From assembly GCA_021324635.1 (NCBI GenBank), contig JAJPIS010000120.1:1-48064 (forward strand): a stretch of DNA of 48,064 bases, read 5' to 3'. This stretch comes from Gemmatimonadota bacterium. GTDB taxonomy: Bacteria > Gemmatimonadota > Gemmatimonadetes > Gemmatimonadales > Gemmatimonadaceae. Every line of letters begins with the position of its first letter. Within the stretch, counting starts at the first letter, position 1. Positions 7,146-16,234 of the stretch are shown here, piece by piece. The notes under the pieces are model-generated. The model saw only the letters and a list, made by a program, of their open reading frames with translations, was not told the origin of the DNA and did no database searches. Both the position numbers and the translations under genes were made by a program.

Positions 7146-7964
7146 ATGGGGTCCGCCGCTAGGTTCCGCCCCCATGCTTTCGACGAGTTGTTCGGGATCG
7201 ACCGCCGGATCTGGCGTGTCCCGCACGCCGCGCGCGCGTACTCCAGCGCCGAGGATGACGTGACGGTCGGTCGGGGGAGGCTGCTCGACGCGGCCGCCCG
7301 CGTCTACGCCGAGATGGGCTTTCGCGGCGCGACGACGCGTCGGATCGCCGAGGAGGCCGGCGTCAACGAGATCACGATCTTCCGCCAGTTCGGCTCCAAG
7401 GAGGCGCTGATCGAGGAGGCGCTCCGGCTGCATGCGGGTCGGCTGCGTGTCCCCGAGCTGCCGCCCGTACCACGGAATCCGGCCGTCGAGCTCTCGGTCT
7501 GGTGCGAGGCGGTGCTCGCCTATCTGGATGACAATCGCACGCTGATCCGCCGCGTGATGAGCGAGATGGACGAGCGGCCGGCCGCCGTCCCGGGCGTCTG
7601 CCATGGTGCGATGCAGGCCGGGCAGCAGTTGCGGGCCTACGTCGCTCGGCTCATCCCGTGGGGCCTCGGTCCGGCCGGTCCCGCGGGCGCGGCCGCCGGG
7701 CATCCCGCGACCGCCAACGGCGCCGCGGGCGCCGCGGGCGTACCGGGCGGCGAGGCGGATGTGGAGGCCGCCATCTCCATGCTCATGTCGGCGCTCTTTG
7801 CCGACGCCATGGGCCGGGAGGTGATGCCGGCGATGTATCCGGCGCCGCGGGACGCCGCAGCCGCCGCGTATGTCGGCGTCTTCCTGCGCGCCCTCGGCCT
7901 CGCGCCCCCGCGCCGCCGCTCGGACGTCCCGTCACTGCCCCGCGCTGCCGCGAGATCCGCCTGA
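7146..7964 (+). CDS. TetR/AcrR-family transcriptional regulator
   Basis: A 272-residue regulator. The N-terminal DNA-binding domain runs from about residue 41 (GRGRLLDAAARVYAEMGF) through the helix-turn-helix GATTRRIAEEAGVNEITIFRQFGSKEALIEEAL, the hallmark TetR pattern. The C-terminal ligand domain is divergent and has an Ala/Gly/Pro-rich loop. The 42 residues before the domain are longer than usual, so a later start is possible. Its stop overlaps the start of the outer-membrane channel gene (TGATG), so it is the first gene of the efflux operon and probably represses it, being relieved by a pump substrate. Confidence 0.9.
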   Translation: MGSAARFRPHAFDELFGIDRRIWRVPHAARAYSSAEDDVTVGRGRLLDAAARVYAEMGFRGATTRRIAEEAGVNEITIFRQFGSKEALIEEALRLHAGRLRVPELPPVPRNPAVELSVWCEAVLAYLDDNRTLIRRVMSEMDERPAAVPGVCHGAMQAGQQLRAYVARLIPWGLGPAGPAGAAAGHPATANGAAGAAGVPGGEADVEAAISMLMSALFADAMGREVMPAMYPAPRDAAAAAYVGVFLRALGLAPPRRRSDVPSLPRAAARSA

Positions 7965-9814
7965 TGCGACCAGCCGCACGCCACACGGCACGCCACACCG
8001 CGGCCGGCCTCGTCGTGTTCGGGCTGGCGGCGTGGTCCGCCCCCGCCGCCGCGCAGTCCTCGAGCGCCCCCGCCGTGCCCGCCGCCCCGGCCGCCTCGGC
8101 CGCCCCCGCCGCCCCCGCGCCCCAGGGCTCGTCCCCCGCTGCCGCACCGGTCGCGCGCGCGGCGCAGGGGCCGGCGGGGATCTCGCTCGCCGAGGCGGTT
8201 CGGATCGCCGTCGCCAAGAGCGAGGCGGTCCGGATCGCGTCCGTCGGCATCACGCGCGCTCGGGGCCAGGTGATGGAGGCCCGGGCCGGCTGGTACCCAC
8301 AGCTCTCGGCGACGGCCGGGTACACGCGCACGCTCCAGTCCCAGTACTCGGCCTTCAACCGCGTCACGGCCGGCGTCGACACGGCCCGCTCGGCACTGAG
8401 CACGCTGTGTGCGCCGCACATCGATTCCCTCTCGACCCCGGCGCAGCGCCAGGCGGCGTTCAACGCCGCCCAGTCCTGCCCGTCCAATGCCGGTGGGCTG
8501 AACTTCAGCAGCGTCGGCTTCGGCGCGCTCAATCAATTCACCTTTGGCCTCGCGTTCTCGCAAACGCTCTTCAACGGCCAGGTGCTCGCGCAGAGTCAGG
8601 CCGTGTCGTCGCCGCGTCGGGCGGCCGAGATCGAGCTCCGGGCCCAGCGCGCGCAGGTCACGTTCGATGTCACCCAGGCGTACTACGACGCCGCGCTCGC
8701 CGACCGACTCGTCGCGATCGCCGAGTCCACGCTCGCCGAGGCCGACCGCACGTTCCAGCAGGCGCGGCTCGCGCGGCGAGTCGGCACGCAGAGCGACTTC
8801 GACCTGCTCCAGGCGCAGGTCACGCGCAACAACCAGGTGCCGGTCGTGATCCAGCGGCGCAGTGACCGCGACATCGCGTACTACCGCCTCGCGCAGTTGC
8901 TCAAGCTGCCGCTCGACACGCCGATTCACCTGACGACCGATGTCGAGGACTCGACCGCTGCCCCCGACGGCGTGCGCCTGACCTCGCTCGCGACCCACGT
9001 CGGGGCGGACGGCGTGGTGGCCAGCGTCGATACGATGACCGTGCCGCCCGACACCGCCGCCGACCGCCGCTCGACCGTGCGCGAGCAGGTCGAGACGGTC
9101 AAGGAGGATGCGGCCCTGAGCCGCGCCGCGTCGGCGGAGCATCTCCCGGCGCTGACGCTCACGTCCCAGTACCAGCGTGTCGCGTACCCGGTGAACCTGC
9201 CGTCCTTCGCCGATTTCCTGACCAACTGGAATGTCGGTGTCCTGCTCTCGGTGCCGATCTTCACCGGGCGTCGCATCCACGGCGACGAGCTCGTCGCCGA
9301 GGCGAATCTCGCCGAGGCGCGGGCGCGCCTCCAGCAGACGCGCGAGCTCGCCGCGCTCGACGCCCGCACCGCGATCGCGACCCTTCGCCAGTCGGAAGCG
9401 GCGTGGACCGCGAGCGTCGGCACCGTCAGCCAGGCGGCACGCGCGTACCAGATCGCCGAGCTGCGCTACCGGGAGGGCATCTCCACCCAGACCGAGCTCA
9501 CCGACCAGCGGATCGCCGAGCAGCAGGCGCTCGCCAACCGGGCGCAGGCCGCCAGGAACTTGCAGGTCGCCCGCGTGCGCCTCGCGCTGCTCGCCGATCT
9601 GCCGCTCGGCAACACCGGGGCGGCCGGGGCGAGTGCGGCCCAGAGCGCCGCCCAGGGCGCCCCGTCGACCACGGTGCCGCAGCCGGGCACGACGCCCGGC
9701 GCTGCGCCGACGACGCCGGGTGGCCCGGCCATCCCCGGTCAGCCGTCCGCCACCGGTGGGCCGACCACGACCACGTACACGACCTCCGGGCAGCCGGGGA
9801 GCAGCGTCCCATGA
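7964..9814 (+). CDS. TolC-family outer-membrane efflux channel (RND pump 1)
   Basis: A 616-residue protein with a signal peptide (basic start, hydrophobic VVFGLAAWSAPAAA, likely cut after AAAQ), an Ala/Pro-rich linker and two coiled-coil outer-membrane-efflux repeats (about 70-330 and 380-560), seen in long heptad helices such as FDVTQAYYDAALADRLVAIA and the repeated RVGTQSDFDLLQAQ / REGISTQTELTDQR segments that TolC proteins share. It exports substrates through the outer membrane with the adaptor and permease encoded next. The last 70 residues are a Pro/Gly/Thr tail not usual for TolC. It overlaps the next start by 4 nt (ATGA). Confidence 0.93.
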   Translation: MRPAARHTARHTAAGLVVFGLAAWSAPAAAQSSSAPAVPAAPAASAAPAAPAPQGSSPAAAPVARAAQGPAGISLAEAVRIAVAKSEAVRIASVGITRARGQVMEARAGWYPQLSATAGYTRTLQSQYSAFNRVTAGVDTARSALSTLCAPHIDSLSTPAQRQAAFNAAQSCPSNAGGLNFSSVGFGALNQFTFGLAFSQTLFNGQVLAQSQAVSSPRRAAEIELRAQRAQVTFDVTQAYYDAALADRLVAIAESTLAEADRTFQQARLARRVGTQSDFDLLQAQVTRNNQVPVVIQRRSDRDIAYYRLAQLLKLPLDTPIHLTTDVEDSTAAPDGVRLTSLATHVGADGVVASVDTMTVPPDTAADRRSTVREQVETVKEDAALSRAASAEHLPALTLTSQYQRVAYPVNLPSFADFLTNWNVGVLLSVPIFTGRRIHGDELVAEANLAEARARLQQTRELAALDARTAIATLRQSEAAWTASVGTVSQAARAYQIAELRYREGISTQTELTDQRIAEQQALANRAQAARNLQVARVRLALLADLPLGNTGAAGASAAQSAAQGAPSTTVPQPGTTPGAAPTTPGGPAIPGQPSATGGPTTTTYTTSGQPGSSVP

Positions 9815-10995
9815 TTTCCAGCCGACGATCCCCCATCTCTCTCCGCGCACGCCGTCGGGTCGCGGTCGCCGGCACTGCCGGCGCCGCCGGCGCCGCCGGC
9901 GCGGCCGCCCTGACGCTCACGCTCCTCGCGGGCTGCGGGCGCGGCGTCGGCGCCTCGGCCGAAGCCGCACAGCAGGGCGCGATCCAGATCGGCCCCGAGA
10001 ACATCGCCATCGTGACGGAAGGCATCGTGCGGAGCGGCCCGGTGATCTCCGGGACGCTGGCGCCGATCCGGGATGCGCAGCTCCGGGCACAGGTCGGCGG
10101 ATCGGTGCTCGACATCCGCGCCGAGCAGGGACAGCACGTCGCGGCCGGGCAGGAGCTCGCCCACATCGACGCCGCCGGCATCCGTGATGCCTATCTCTCC
10201 GCGCGCTCGGCGGTCAGCTCGGCGCAGACGGCGGCCGACTACGCCGCGCGGCAGGCGCAGCGCTACGACACCCTGTCCGCTGCCGGCGCCGTGTCGGACC
10301 GGGACCGTGAGACCGTCGTCCAGGCCAACGCGCAGGCGCAGGCGGCGCTCAGCGACGCGCGGGCCCGGCTCGTCGCGGCCCAGAAGCAGCTCGACTACAC
10401 CGTCGTGCGGGCGCCGTTCGCCGGCGTCGTGGCCGAGCGCGACGTGAGCGCGGGCGACGTCGTCCAGCCGGGCACCATGATGTTCTCGGTCGTCGACCCG
10501 TCCGTGCTCCAGCTCCAGGTCTCGGTGCCTGCCGAGCAGATCGCGTCGGTCCACGTCGGGCAGCCGGTGTCCTTCACCCTCAACGGATACGGCGACCGCA
10601 GCTTCTCCGGGGCGGTCTCGCGGATCAACCCGGTCGCCGACGCGAGCACGCGGCAGGTGCAGGTGTACGCGGCCATCCCCAATCCGGGGAACAGCCTCGT
10701 CGCGGGCCTCTACGCCACCGGGCGCATCGTGACCGACAGCAGCCGCGGACTGGTCGCCCCCCTGGCCGCGATCGACACGCGCAACCTCCGCCCGGTCGTC
10801 GAGCGGGTGCGGGGCGGGCGGGTCGAGCGCAGGGACGTGCAGCTCGGCCTGCGCGACGCCCAGACCGACCGCGTGCAGATCGTCGCCGGCGTCGCACGCG
10901 GCGACACCCTGCTCCGCGGCTCGGCCCAGGCGATCACCCCCGGCGCCGCCATCCGGGTGACGGCGATCACCGATACGACGACCGCCGAGAGGTAG
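9811..10995 (+). CDS. RND efflux periplasmic adaptor lipoprotein (pump 1)
   Basis: A 394-residue membrane-fusion protein. A basic N-region, an Ala/Gly repeat and the lipobox LLAGC (Cys42) indicate a lipoprotein. Next come a lipoyl/barrel-sandwich half (IRAEQGQHVAAGQELAHID), an alpha-hairpin (about 110-165), the second lipoyl half (TVVRAPFAGVVAERDVSAGDVV), a beta-barrel domain (VSFTLNGYGDRSFSGAVSRI) and a membrane-proximal domain. It bridges the inner-membrane permease and the outer-membrane channel. Short GC-rich repeats encode the AAGAAGAAG stretch of the signal peptide, which could be length-variable. Confidence 0.94.
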   Translation: MISSRRSPISLRARRRVAVAGTAGAAGAAGAAALTLTLLAGCGRGVGASAEAAQQGAIQIGPENIAIVTEGIVRSGPVISGTLAPIRDAQLRAQVGGSVLDIRAEQGQHVAAGQELAHIDAAGIRDAYLSARSAVSSAQTAADYAARQAQRYDTLSAAGAVSDRDRETVVQANAQAQAALSDARARLVAAQKQLDYTVVRAPFAGVVAERDVSAGDVVQPGTMMFSVVDPSVLQLQVSVPAEQIASVHVGQPVSFTLNGYGDRSFSGAVSRINPVADASTRQVQVYAAIPNPGNSLVAGLYATGRIVTDSSRGLVAPLAAIDTRNLRPVVERVRGGRVERRDVQLGLRDAQTDRVQIVAGVARGDTLLRGSAQAITPGAAIRVTAITDTTTAER

Positions 10996-10997
10996 CC

Positions 10998-13900
10998 ATG
11001 TTCGTCTCCGACTTCGCGATCCGGCGGCCGATGGTGACCATCGTGACGATGGTCGCCCTCGTGCTCTTCGGCATCGTCGCCCTGTTCAACCTCGACGTCG
11101 ACGAGTTTCCGGACATTCAGCAGCCGATCATCTTCGTCGCCGTCCCGTATCCGGGCGCGTCGCCCTCGCAGGTCGAGCGTGAAGTCGTGGATCGCATGGA
11201 GGAGCAGATCAACGCGATCAGCGGGATCGACGAGATCGATTCCAAGTCGACCGATGGGTTCGCGCAGATCACCGTCCAGTTCGTCTTCAGCAAGAATCCC
11301 GATCAGGCGGCGCAGGATGTCCGGGACGCCATCTCCGAGATCCGCGACAAGCTGCCCACGGAGATGAAGGAGCCGGTCATCAAGAAGCTCGACCCCAGCG
11401 CGCTGCCGATCGTGTCGTTGGCCGTCACCTCGCAGACGCTGACGCCCGCCGAGCTCACCATCCTCGCCGACCCGGGGATCACCAAGGAGCTGCGGGGCAT
11501 CAACGGCGTCGCGCAGGTCACGTTGTCGGGCGGTGTCGACCGCACGATCGCGGTCAACGTGCGTCCGTCGGACCTCGCCGCCGCCCACGTCAGCGTCGCC
11601 GACGTGGTCGACGCGCTCAACTCCCAGAACCTGGCCGCGCCCGTCGGCAGCGTCACCGGTGACCTGACCGAGAAGCAGATCCGCCTCATCGGCCGGCTCC
11701 AGTCGCCGTCGGATTTCCTGAACCTCGTCGTCGCCAATCGCAACGGGCAGCTCGTGCGGCTGGGACAGGTCGCGGACGTCAGCGACACCTCGGTCGAAGC
11801 GCGGTCGGTGGCCCTCCTCGACGGGCAACCCGGCATCGGGCTCGACATCACCAAGTCCAAGGGCGTGAGCACGACCCGGGTGGCCGACGCCATCAAGGCC
11901 CAGGTGCGGGCGCTCCAGCCCACCCTGCCGCGCGGAGTCAAGGTGTCGATCATCCGCGATGCCGGCGTTCGGGTCCGGAACTCCGTGCGGAACGTCGAGG
12001 AAGCGCTCGTCGAGGGCGCCCTCCTCACCGTGTTCGTCGTCTTCCTCTTCCTCAACAGTTGGCGCTCGACGGTGATCACCGGGCTCGCCCTGCCGGTCTC
12101 GACGCTCGCCGCCTTCATCGCCGTCTGGGCGTGGGGATTCACCCTCAACACGATGTCGCTCCTCGGGCTGTCGCTGGCGATCGGCATCCTGATCGACGAC
12201 GCGATCGTTGTCCGCGAGAACATCGTCCGGCACATCGAGCTCGGGGAGGATCACGTCACCGCCTCGCACCGGGGCACGGACGAGATCGGGCTCGCGGTGG
12301 CGGCGACGACCTTCTCGATCGTCGCCGTCTTCGTCCCGGTCGCCTTCATGACCGGGATCTCCGGGCAGTGGTTCAAGCCGTTCGCGCTCACGATCGCCTG
12401 CGCCGTGCTGGTGTCGCTGTTCGTGTCGTTCTCCCTCGACCCGATGCTGTCCGCGTTCTGGCCCGACCCGCAACTCGAGGCGCACCAGCTCCGGAACCCC
12501 ATCGCACGCACCCTCGCCCGGTTCAACGCGTGGTTCGACCGCCAGGCCAACGCGTACAAGCGTCTCATCGGGTGGGCGCTCGACCATCGCTGGACGATGG
12601 TCGGCATCGCCGTCGGGTCGTTCGTCGGCGCGATCGCGCTCCAGATCCTGGTTGGCGGCGGCGGCTTCATCCCGGACAGCGACCGGTCCGAGTTCGACAT
12701 CCAGGTCCAGACACCGCCCGGCTCGAACCTCGACTACATGCGCCTCGAGCTCGAGCAGATCGGCCGGATCGTGCGTGCCCACAAGGAGGTCGCCTACACC
12801 TACGCCACCGTCGGCGATTTCGCGGGATCGGGGCGCGTCGACCAGGCCGACATGTACGTCCGCCTCGTGCCCAAGGCGGACCGATCGGTCTCGCAGAACG
12901 TCCTGTCGGCCGAGATTCGGGCCGAAGTGTCGAAGGTCGCCGGCGTCACGGCCTATGTCTTCTCGAACGGCTTCGGCGATACGCGGAAGCAGATCGAGCT
13001 TCAGATCCGCGGCAACGACGAGAAGACGATCAGCGCGTTCGCCGACCGCGTCCTGGCGGCCGTGCGGACGGCGCCGCACGCGGGCGATGTCGGCCTCTCG
13101 ACGGTCGGCCAGCGTCCCGAGCTGCAGGTCGACCTCAACCGCGGGCTGGCGGGCACGCTCGGCGTCACCGTCGGCCAGGTGGCGCTCTCGCTGCGGCCGG
13201 CCTTTGCCGGGCTCCACGCCGGCGACTGGGTCGATCCGACCGGGAAGACGCGGGACGTCACGGTGCGGCTCGCGCCGGAATCCCGCGCCAACATCACGGA
13301 TCTCGAGCAGCTCCCACTCGTGCTCACCCCCGGCGGCCCGGGCGTGCCCGGCGCGGCCGCCGCCGGCGCTCTCACCACCATCCCGCTCGGACAGGTCGCG
13401 CGCATCACGACGACCCTGGGCCCGGCCGAGATCGACCACCTCGACCGCGACGAGGTGATCAGCGTCGGCGCGAACCCCGTCGGGAACTCGCTCAGCGAAG
13501 TGTCGCGCGAGATCAAGGCGCGGACGGACAGGCTCGTGCCACCGCCCGGCGTTCGGATGACCCAGGGTGGGCAGGTGAAGGACCAGTCGACCGTGTACGC
13601 CAGCATCTTCGTCGCCCTGGGCGTGGCGGTGATGCTCATGTACCTCATCCTCGTGGTGCAGTTCGGATCGTTCCTCGATCCGTTGGCGATCATGCTCTCG
13701 CTCCCGCTCTCGCTCATCGGGGTGGTGATCGCGCTCATCGTCACGCACCAGACGTTGAACATCATGAGCCTGATCGGGGTGATCCTGCTCATGGGCATCG
13801 TCGCCAAGAACGCGATCCTCCTCGTCGACTTCGCCAAGTGGTCCAAGGAGGAGCGCGGCATCTCGACCCGCGAGGCGCTGATCGAGGCCGGCCGGATCCG

Positions 13901-14261
13901 CCTCCGTCCGATCCTCATGACGACCGTCGCGCTCATCGCCGGCATGATCCCGGTGGCGATCGGCATCGGCGAGGGGGCGGATTTCCGCGCGCCGCTCGGC
14001 ATCGCCGTCATCGGCGGCGTCATCACGTCGACCCTGTTGACGCTGCTCGTGATCCCGACCTTCTACGAGATCCTGGACGAATGGCGTGATGCGCTCCTGC
14101 GCGGCTTCGGCCTCGGCCACCAGGCCGGCGCCGGCGACCGCACGCCGTCGCCAGCGGGCGCGACGGCCAGTGTGCGGGCCGGCCCCTCCGCCGCCGGCCC
14201 GACGGCCGGGCACGCTCCCGGCCTCGCGCATCCCAGGCCCGGAGGGGCCATCGGCGACTGA
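10998..14261 (+). CDS. RND efflux permease, HAE1/AcrB family (pump 1)
   Basis: A 1087-residue inner-membrane proton-driven pump. It starts FAIRRPMVTIVTMVALV, has two periplasmic porter domains and twelve membrane spans, and keeps the proton-relay residues: adjacent Asp pair in GILIDDAIVVREN (fourth span) and Lys in MGIVAKNAILLVDFAKW (tenth span). The length is slightly above the usual 1020-1050 because of a C-terminal Ala/Gly/Pro tail of about 50 residues. It lies 2 nt after the adaptor stop and completes a tripartite pump under the TetR regulator. Substrates cannot be read from the sequence; the family exports drugs, dyes and other amphiphiles. Confidence 0.96.
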   Translation: MFVSDFAIRRPMVTIVTMVALVLFGIVALFNLDVDEFPDIQQPIIFVAVPYPGASPSQVEREVVDRMEEQINAISGIDEIDSKSTDGFAQITVQFVFSKNPDQAAQDVRDAISEIRDKLPTEMKEPVIKKLDPSALPIVSLAVTSQTLTPAELTILADPGITKELRGINGVAQVTLSGGVDRTIAVNVRPSDLAAAHVSVADVVDALNSQNLAAPVGSVTGDLTEKQIRLIGRLQSPSDFLNLVVANRNGQLVRLGQVADVSDTSVEARSVALLDGQPGIGLDITKSKGVSTTRVADAIKAQVRALQPTLPRGVKVSIIRDAGVRVRNSVRNVEEALVEGALLTVFVVFLFLNSWRSTVITGLALPVSTLAAFIAVWAWGFTLNTMSLLGLSLAIGILIDDAIVVRENIVRHIELGEDHVTASHRGTDEIGLAVAATTFSIVAVFVPVAFMTGISGQWFKPFALTIACAVLVSLFVSFSLDPMLSAFWPDPQLEAHQLRNPIARTLARFNAWFDRQANAYKRLIGWALDHRWTMVGIAVGSFVGAIALQILVGGGGFIPDSDRSEFDIQVQTPPGSNLDYMRLELEQIGRIVRAHKEVAYTYATVGDFAGSGRVDQADMYVRLVPKADRSVSQNVLSAEIRAEVSKVAGVTAYVFSNGFGDTRKQIELQIRGNDEKTISAFADRVLAAVRTAPHAGDVGLSTVGQRPELQVDLNRGLAGTLGVTVGQVALSLRPAFAGLHAGDWVDPTGKTRDVTVRLAPESRANITDLEQLPLVLTPGGPGVPGAAAAGALTTIPLGQVARITTTLGPAEIDHLDRDEVISVGANPVGNSLSEVSREIKARTDRLVPPPGVRMTQGGQVKDQSTVYASIFVALGVAVMLMYLILVVQFGSFLDPLAIMLSLPLSLIGVVIALIVTHQTLNIMSLIGVILLMGIVAKNAILLVDFAKWSKEERGISTREALIEAGRIRLRPILMTTVALIAGMIPVAIGIGEGADFRAPLGIAVIGGVITSTLLTLLVIPTFYEILDEWRDALLRGFGLGHQAGAGDRTPSPAGATASVRAGPSAAGPTAGHAPGLAHPRPGGAIGD

Positions 14262-14276
14262 CACGGCGACCGGCGA

Positions 14277-14282
14277 TACCTT
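14277..14282 (+). promoter_or_regulatory. -10-like TACCTT placed for a leaderless start
   Basis: TACCTT ends 7 nt before the ATG at 14289 (6 nt between), so transcription would start on the A of the start codon. No convincing -35 box is seen. No ribosome binding site lies in the 6-nt gap. Confidence 0.45.
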
Positions 14283-14288
14283 TCCGGC

Positions 14289-14990
14289 ATGCCGTCGTTC
14301 CTGTACCAGCTCGGCGCGTTCTGGGTGTGCGCGACGCTCGGCGCGATCAGCATCATCGTCGAGGAGTTCGCGCCGGTCGCCGGCGGGGTGGCGGCGCACG
14401 AGCGGCACCTGCCGCTGGTCTGGGTCGCGCTGAGCTGCGCGCTCGGGAGCTGGATCGCCGACATCGGTCTCTACTTCCTGGGCCGCTGGCGCGGGGTCTG
14501 GGTGCGGCACCGCTGGCCGCGCCTCGCACGGCCGCTCACGCGCACGCTCATGGGTGTCCGCCGCGCGCCGTGGCGCTCGTCGCTCGCGGTTCGCTACGCG
14601 TACGGTCTGCGGCTGACGCTCCCGATCGCGTGCGGCGCCGCGCATGTGCCGCTAGCCGAGTATCTGGCCGGGAGCGCGATCAGCGCCTTCACCTGGGCGA
14701 GTCTGTTCACCGTCGTCGGCTGGGTCTTCGGGCGTTCGGCGGCGATCGTCCTGCACCACGTGCGGCGCTACGAGGACGTCGTGGGGTTGGCCCTCGCAGG
14801 ATTGCTCGGTCTTCTCGTCCTGCTCTACGTGCGTCGCCCAGGGCAGCAGCCCGACGATCCGGCGGCCCGTGCCTTCGAGCGGGAGCTCGATGCGCTGAGC
14901 GGTGAGTATCCCTCGATCGAGGCGGACGACCCGGGCCGCGAGGACGACGACGAGGAGGCGCCGCCCCGCCGCGGGCGGCGGCGCGCCTAA
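14289..14990 (+). CDS. DedA/VTT-domain family membrane protein
   Basis: A 233-residue integral membrane protein with about five hydrophobic segments. The core resembles the DedA (SNARE-associated, VTT) fold: a glutamate-containing first segment (IIVEEFAPVAG), a G-x(3)-D-x(2)-LYFLGRWRG segment, RYAYGLRLTLPIACGAAHVPLAEYL corresponding to the conserved R-F-x-P-x-R-x(3)-P-x-x-A-G motif in a divergent form, and a final Gly-rich span. DedA proteins support membrane potential and lipid flipping. The charged tail (ExDDPGREDDDEE then basic residues) is soluble. It is probably leaderless (TACCTT immediately upstream). Confidence 0.78.
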   Translation: MPSFLYQLGAFWVCATLGAISIIVEEFAPVAGGVAAHERHLPLVWVALSCALGSWIADIGLYFLGRWRGVWVRHRWPRLARPLTRTLMGVRRAPWRSSLAVRYAYGLRLTLPIACGAAHVPLAEYLAGSAISAFTWASLFTVVGWVFGRSAAIVLHHVRRYEDVVGLALAGLLGLLVLLYVRRPGQQPDDPAARAFERELDALSGEYPSIEADDPGREDDDEEAPPRRGRRRA

Positions 14991-15034
14991 CGACGAGCCG
15001 GCGCCGGCCGTGGCTCGCCGGCGTCCTGTCGGCG

Positions 15035-16234
15035 GTGATCCCCGGGCTCGGGCACGTGTATGCCGGGCGCCCGATGCGCGGCGCCGCCGCCTGGGGGCTC
15101 CGCCAGGTCGCCGGGCTCCCCCTCCTCGCGCTCGCCGTCACCCTCCGGCCGCGCTGGGGCATGGGGGCGCTGGTCGCCGGCACGATCGGGATCCTGGCCG
15201 CGGTGGCGGCCGACGCCGCGGCGGTCGCGCGCGCTGCCGGACCGGCCTATCGGCGCCGCTGGTTCAATAGCGTGCTCGTCTACGCGTCGGCCGCCGCCGT
15301 CGCGCTGGGGGCCGGGCTCGGCTGGCGTCTGCTCGTCGACAGCCGGATCGCCGATCCCGTTCGCCTTCGCACCGACACGATGGCGCCCGCACTCCTCGCC
15401 GGGGACCGCGTGCTCGTCGTCCCGCGGCGCGGTCGGGGCGTACGCTGCGGCGAGGTCGTCGCCTACGAGATGTGGGAGACGCAGTACGTCAAGCGCGTCG
15501 TCGGGCTACCGGGCGACACGATCGCGATGCGCGGCGGCCGGCTCGCGATCGACGGCCGGCCGATCGCCGAGCCCTACGCGCAACACGCGGGCGAGGGCGA
15601 GCGTGAGGACGCCCGCTTCGGCTGGCAGCGGTCCTACGTCGTCCCCTCGAGTGGCGATCCCTCCACGCCGACGCTCGCGACCTGGGGTCCACTCGTCATC
15701 CCGCCCGGGCATTACTTCGTGCTCGGCGACAACCGCGGCCAGAGCGTCGACAGCCGCTATCACGGCTTCATTGCCGGCAGCGCGATCGTCGGGCGCCCGG
15801 TGTTCATCTTCTTCTCGCGCGACCCGGTGTCGGGGCGGCTGCGCTGGTCGCGGCTGGGGCTCGGCGTCGTCCAGGGTCAGTGCGCGCGGGCGTCGGCGCC
15901 GGCCGCGGCGGTCGTCTCGGCCGTGACGACGCGCGAGAGATCGCCGAGCGACGGCAGGAGGATCACCGCGCCGACGGCGAGCGCGCCCGCGACTCAGCGC
16001 GCGCCGACCGGCTCGCGCGCCGTCCGGCGGGGTTCCTCGCCCGCCGAGCTGGCCGCGCCGACGGCGCCGGCCGCGCGCTCGTCCGGCGCCTCATCCATCG
16101 ACGGATACCGGAAGTCTCGGGGCGGCGCGAAGGTCTCCTTGACCGCCCGGGCGCTGATCCATCGCACGAGGTTGAGCTTGGACCCCGCCTTGTCGTTCGT
16201 GCCCGACGCGCGCCCTCCGCCGAACGGCTGCTGA
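15035..16234 (+). CDS. signal peptidase I-like protein with Thr in place of the catalytic Ser
   Basis: A 399-residue frame (GTG start; no ATG upstream in frame). Residues 1-70 form a polytopic N-terminal module (IPGLGHVYAGRPMRGA, then hydrophobic stretches) not found in ordinary LepB; a further span at 80-100 leads to the S26 peptidase domain. Box B reads DTMAPALLAGD, so the usual Ser-Met-x-Pro nucleophile is Thr115 (codon ACG). Box D, YVKRVVGLPGD, keeps the general base Lys153, and box E, VLGDNRGQSVDSR, is intact. The peptidase domain ends near residue 285; the remaining 110 residues have no stop and run 241 bp into the 3' end of convergent pruA, so the true C-terminus is uncertain. Confidence 0.72.
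   Translation: MIPGLGHVYAGRPMRGAAAWGLRQVAGLPLLALAVTLRPRWGMGALVAGTIGILAAVAADAAAVARAAGPAYRRRWFNSVLVYASAAAVALGAGLGWRLLVDSRIADPVRLRTDTMAPALLAGDRVLVVPRRGRGVRCGEVVAYEMWETQYVKRVVGLPGDTIAMRGGRLAIDGRPIAEPYAQHAGEGEREDARFGWQRSYVVPSSGDPSTPTLATWGPLVIPPGHYFVLGDNRGQSVDSRYHGFIAGSAIVGRPVFIFFSRDPVSGRLRWSRLGLGVVQGQCARASAPAAAVVSAVTTRERSPSDGRRITAPTASAPATQRAPTGSRAVRRGSSPAELAAPTAPAARSSGASSIDGYRKSRGGAKVSLTARALIHRTRLSLDPALSFVPDARPPPNGC

Noticed and set aside
10710-14645. A very long open frame on the minus strand (about 1300 codons) opposite the first RND permease
   Set aside because: It mirrors the codon structure of the plus-strand RND gene, has Arg/Asp/His-rich low-complexity sequence without any domain, and is the usual antisense shadow in GC-rich DNA.
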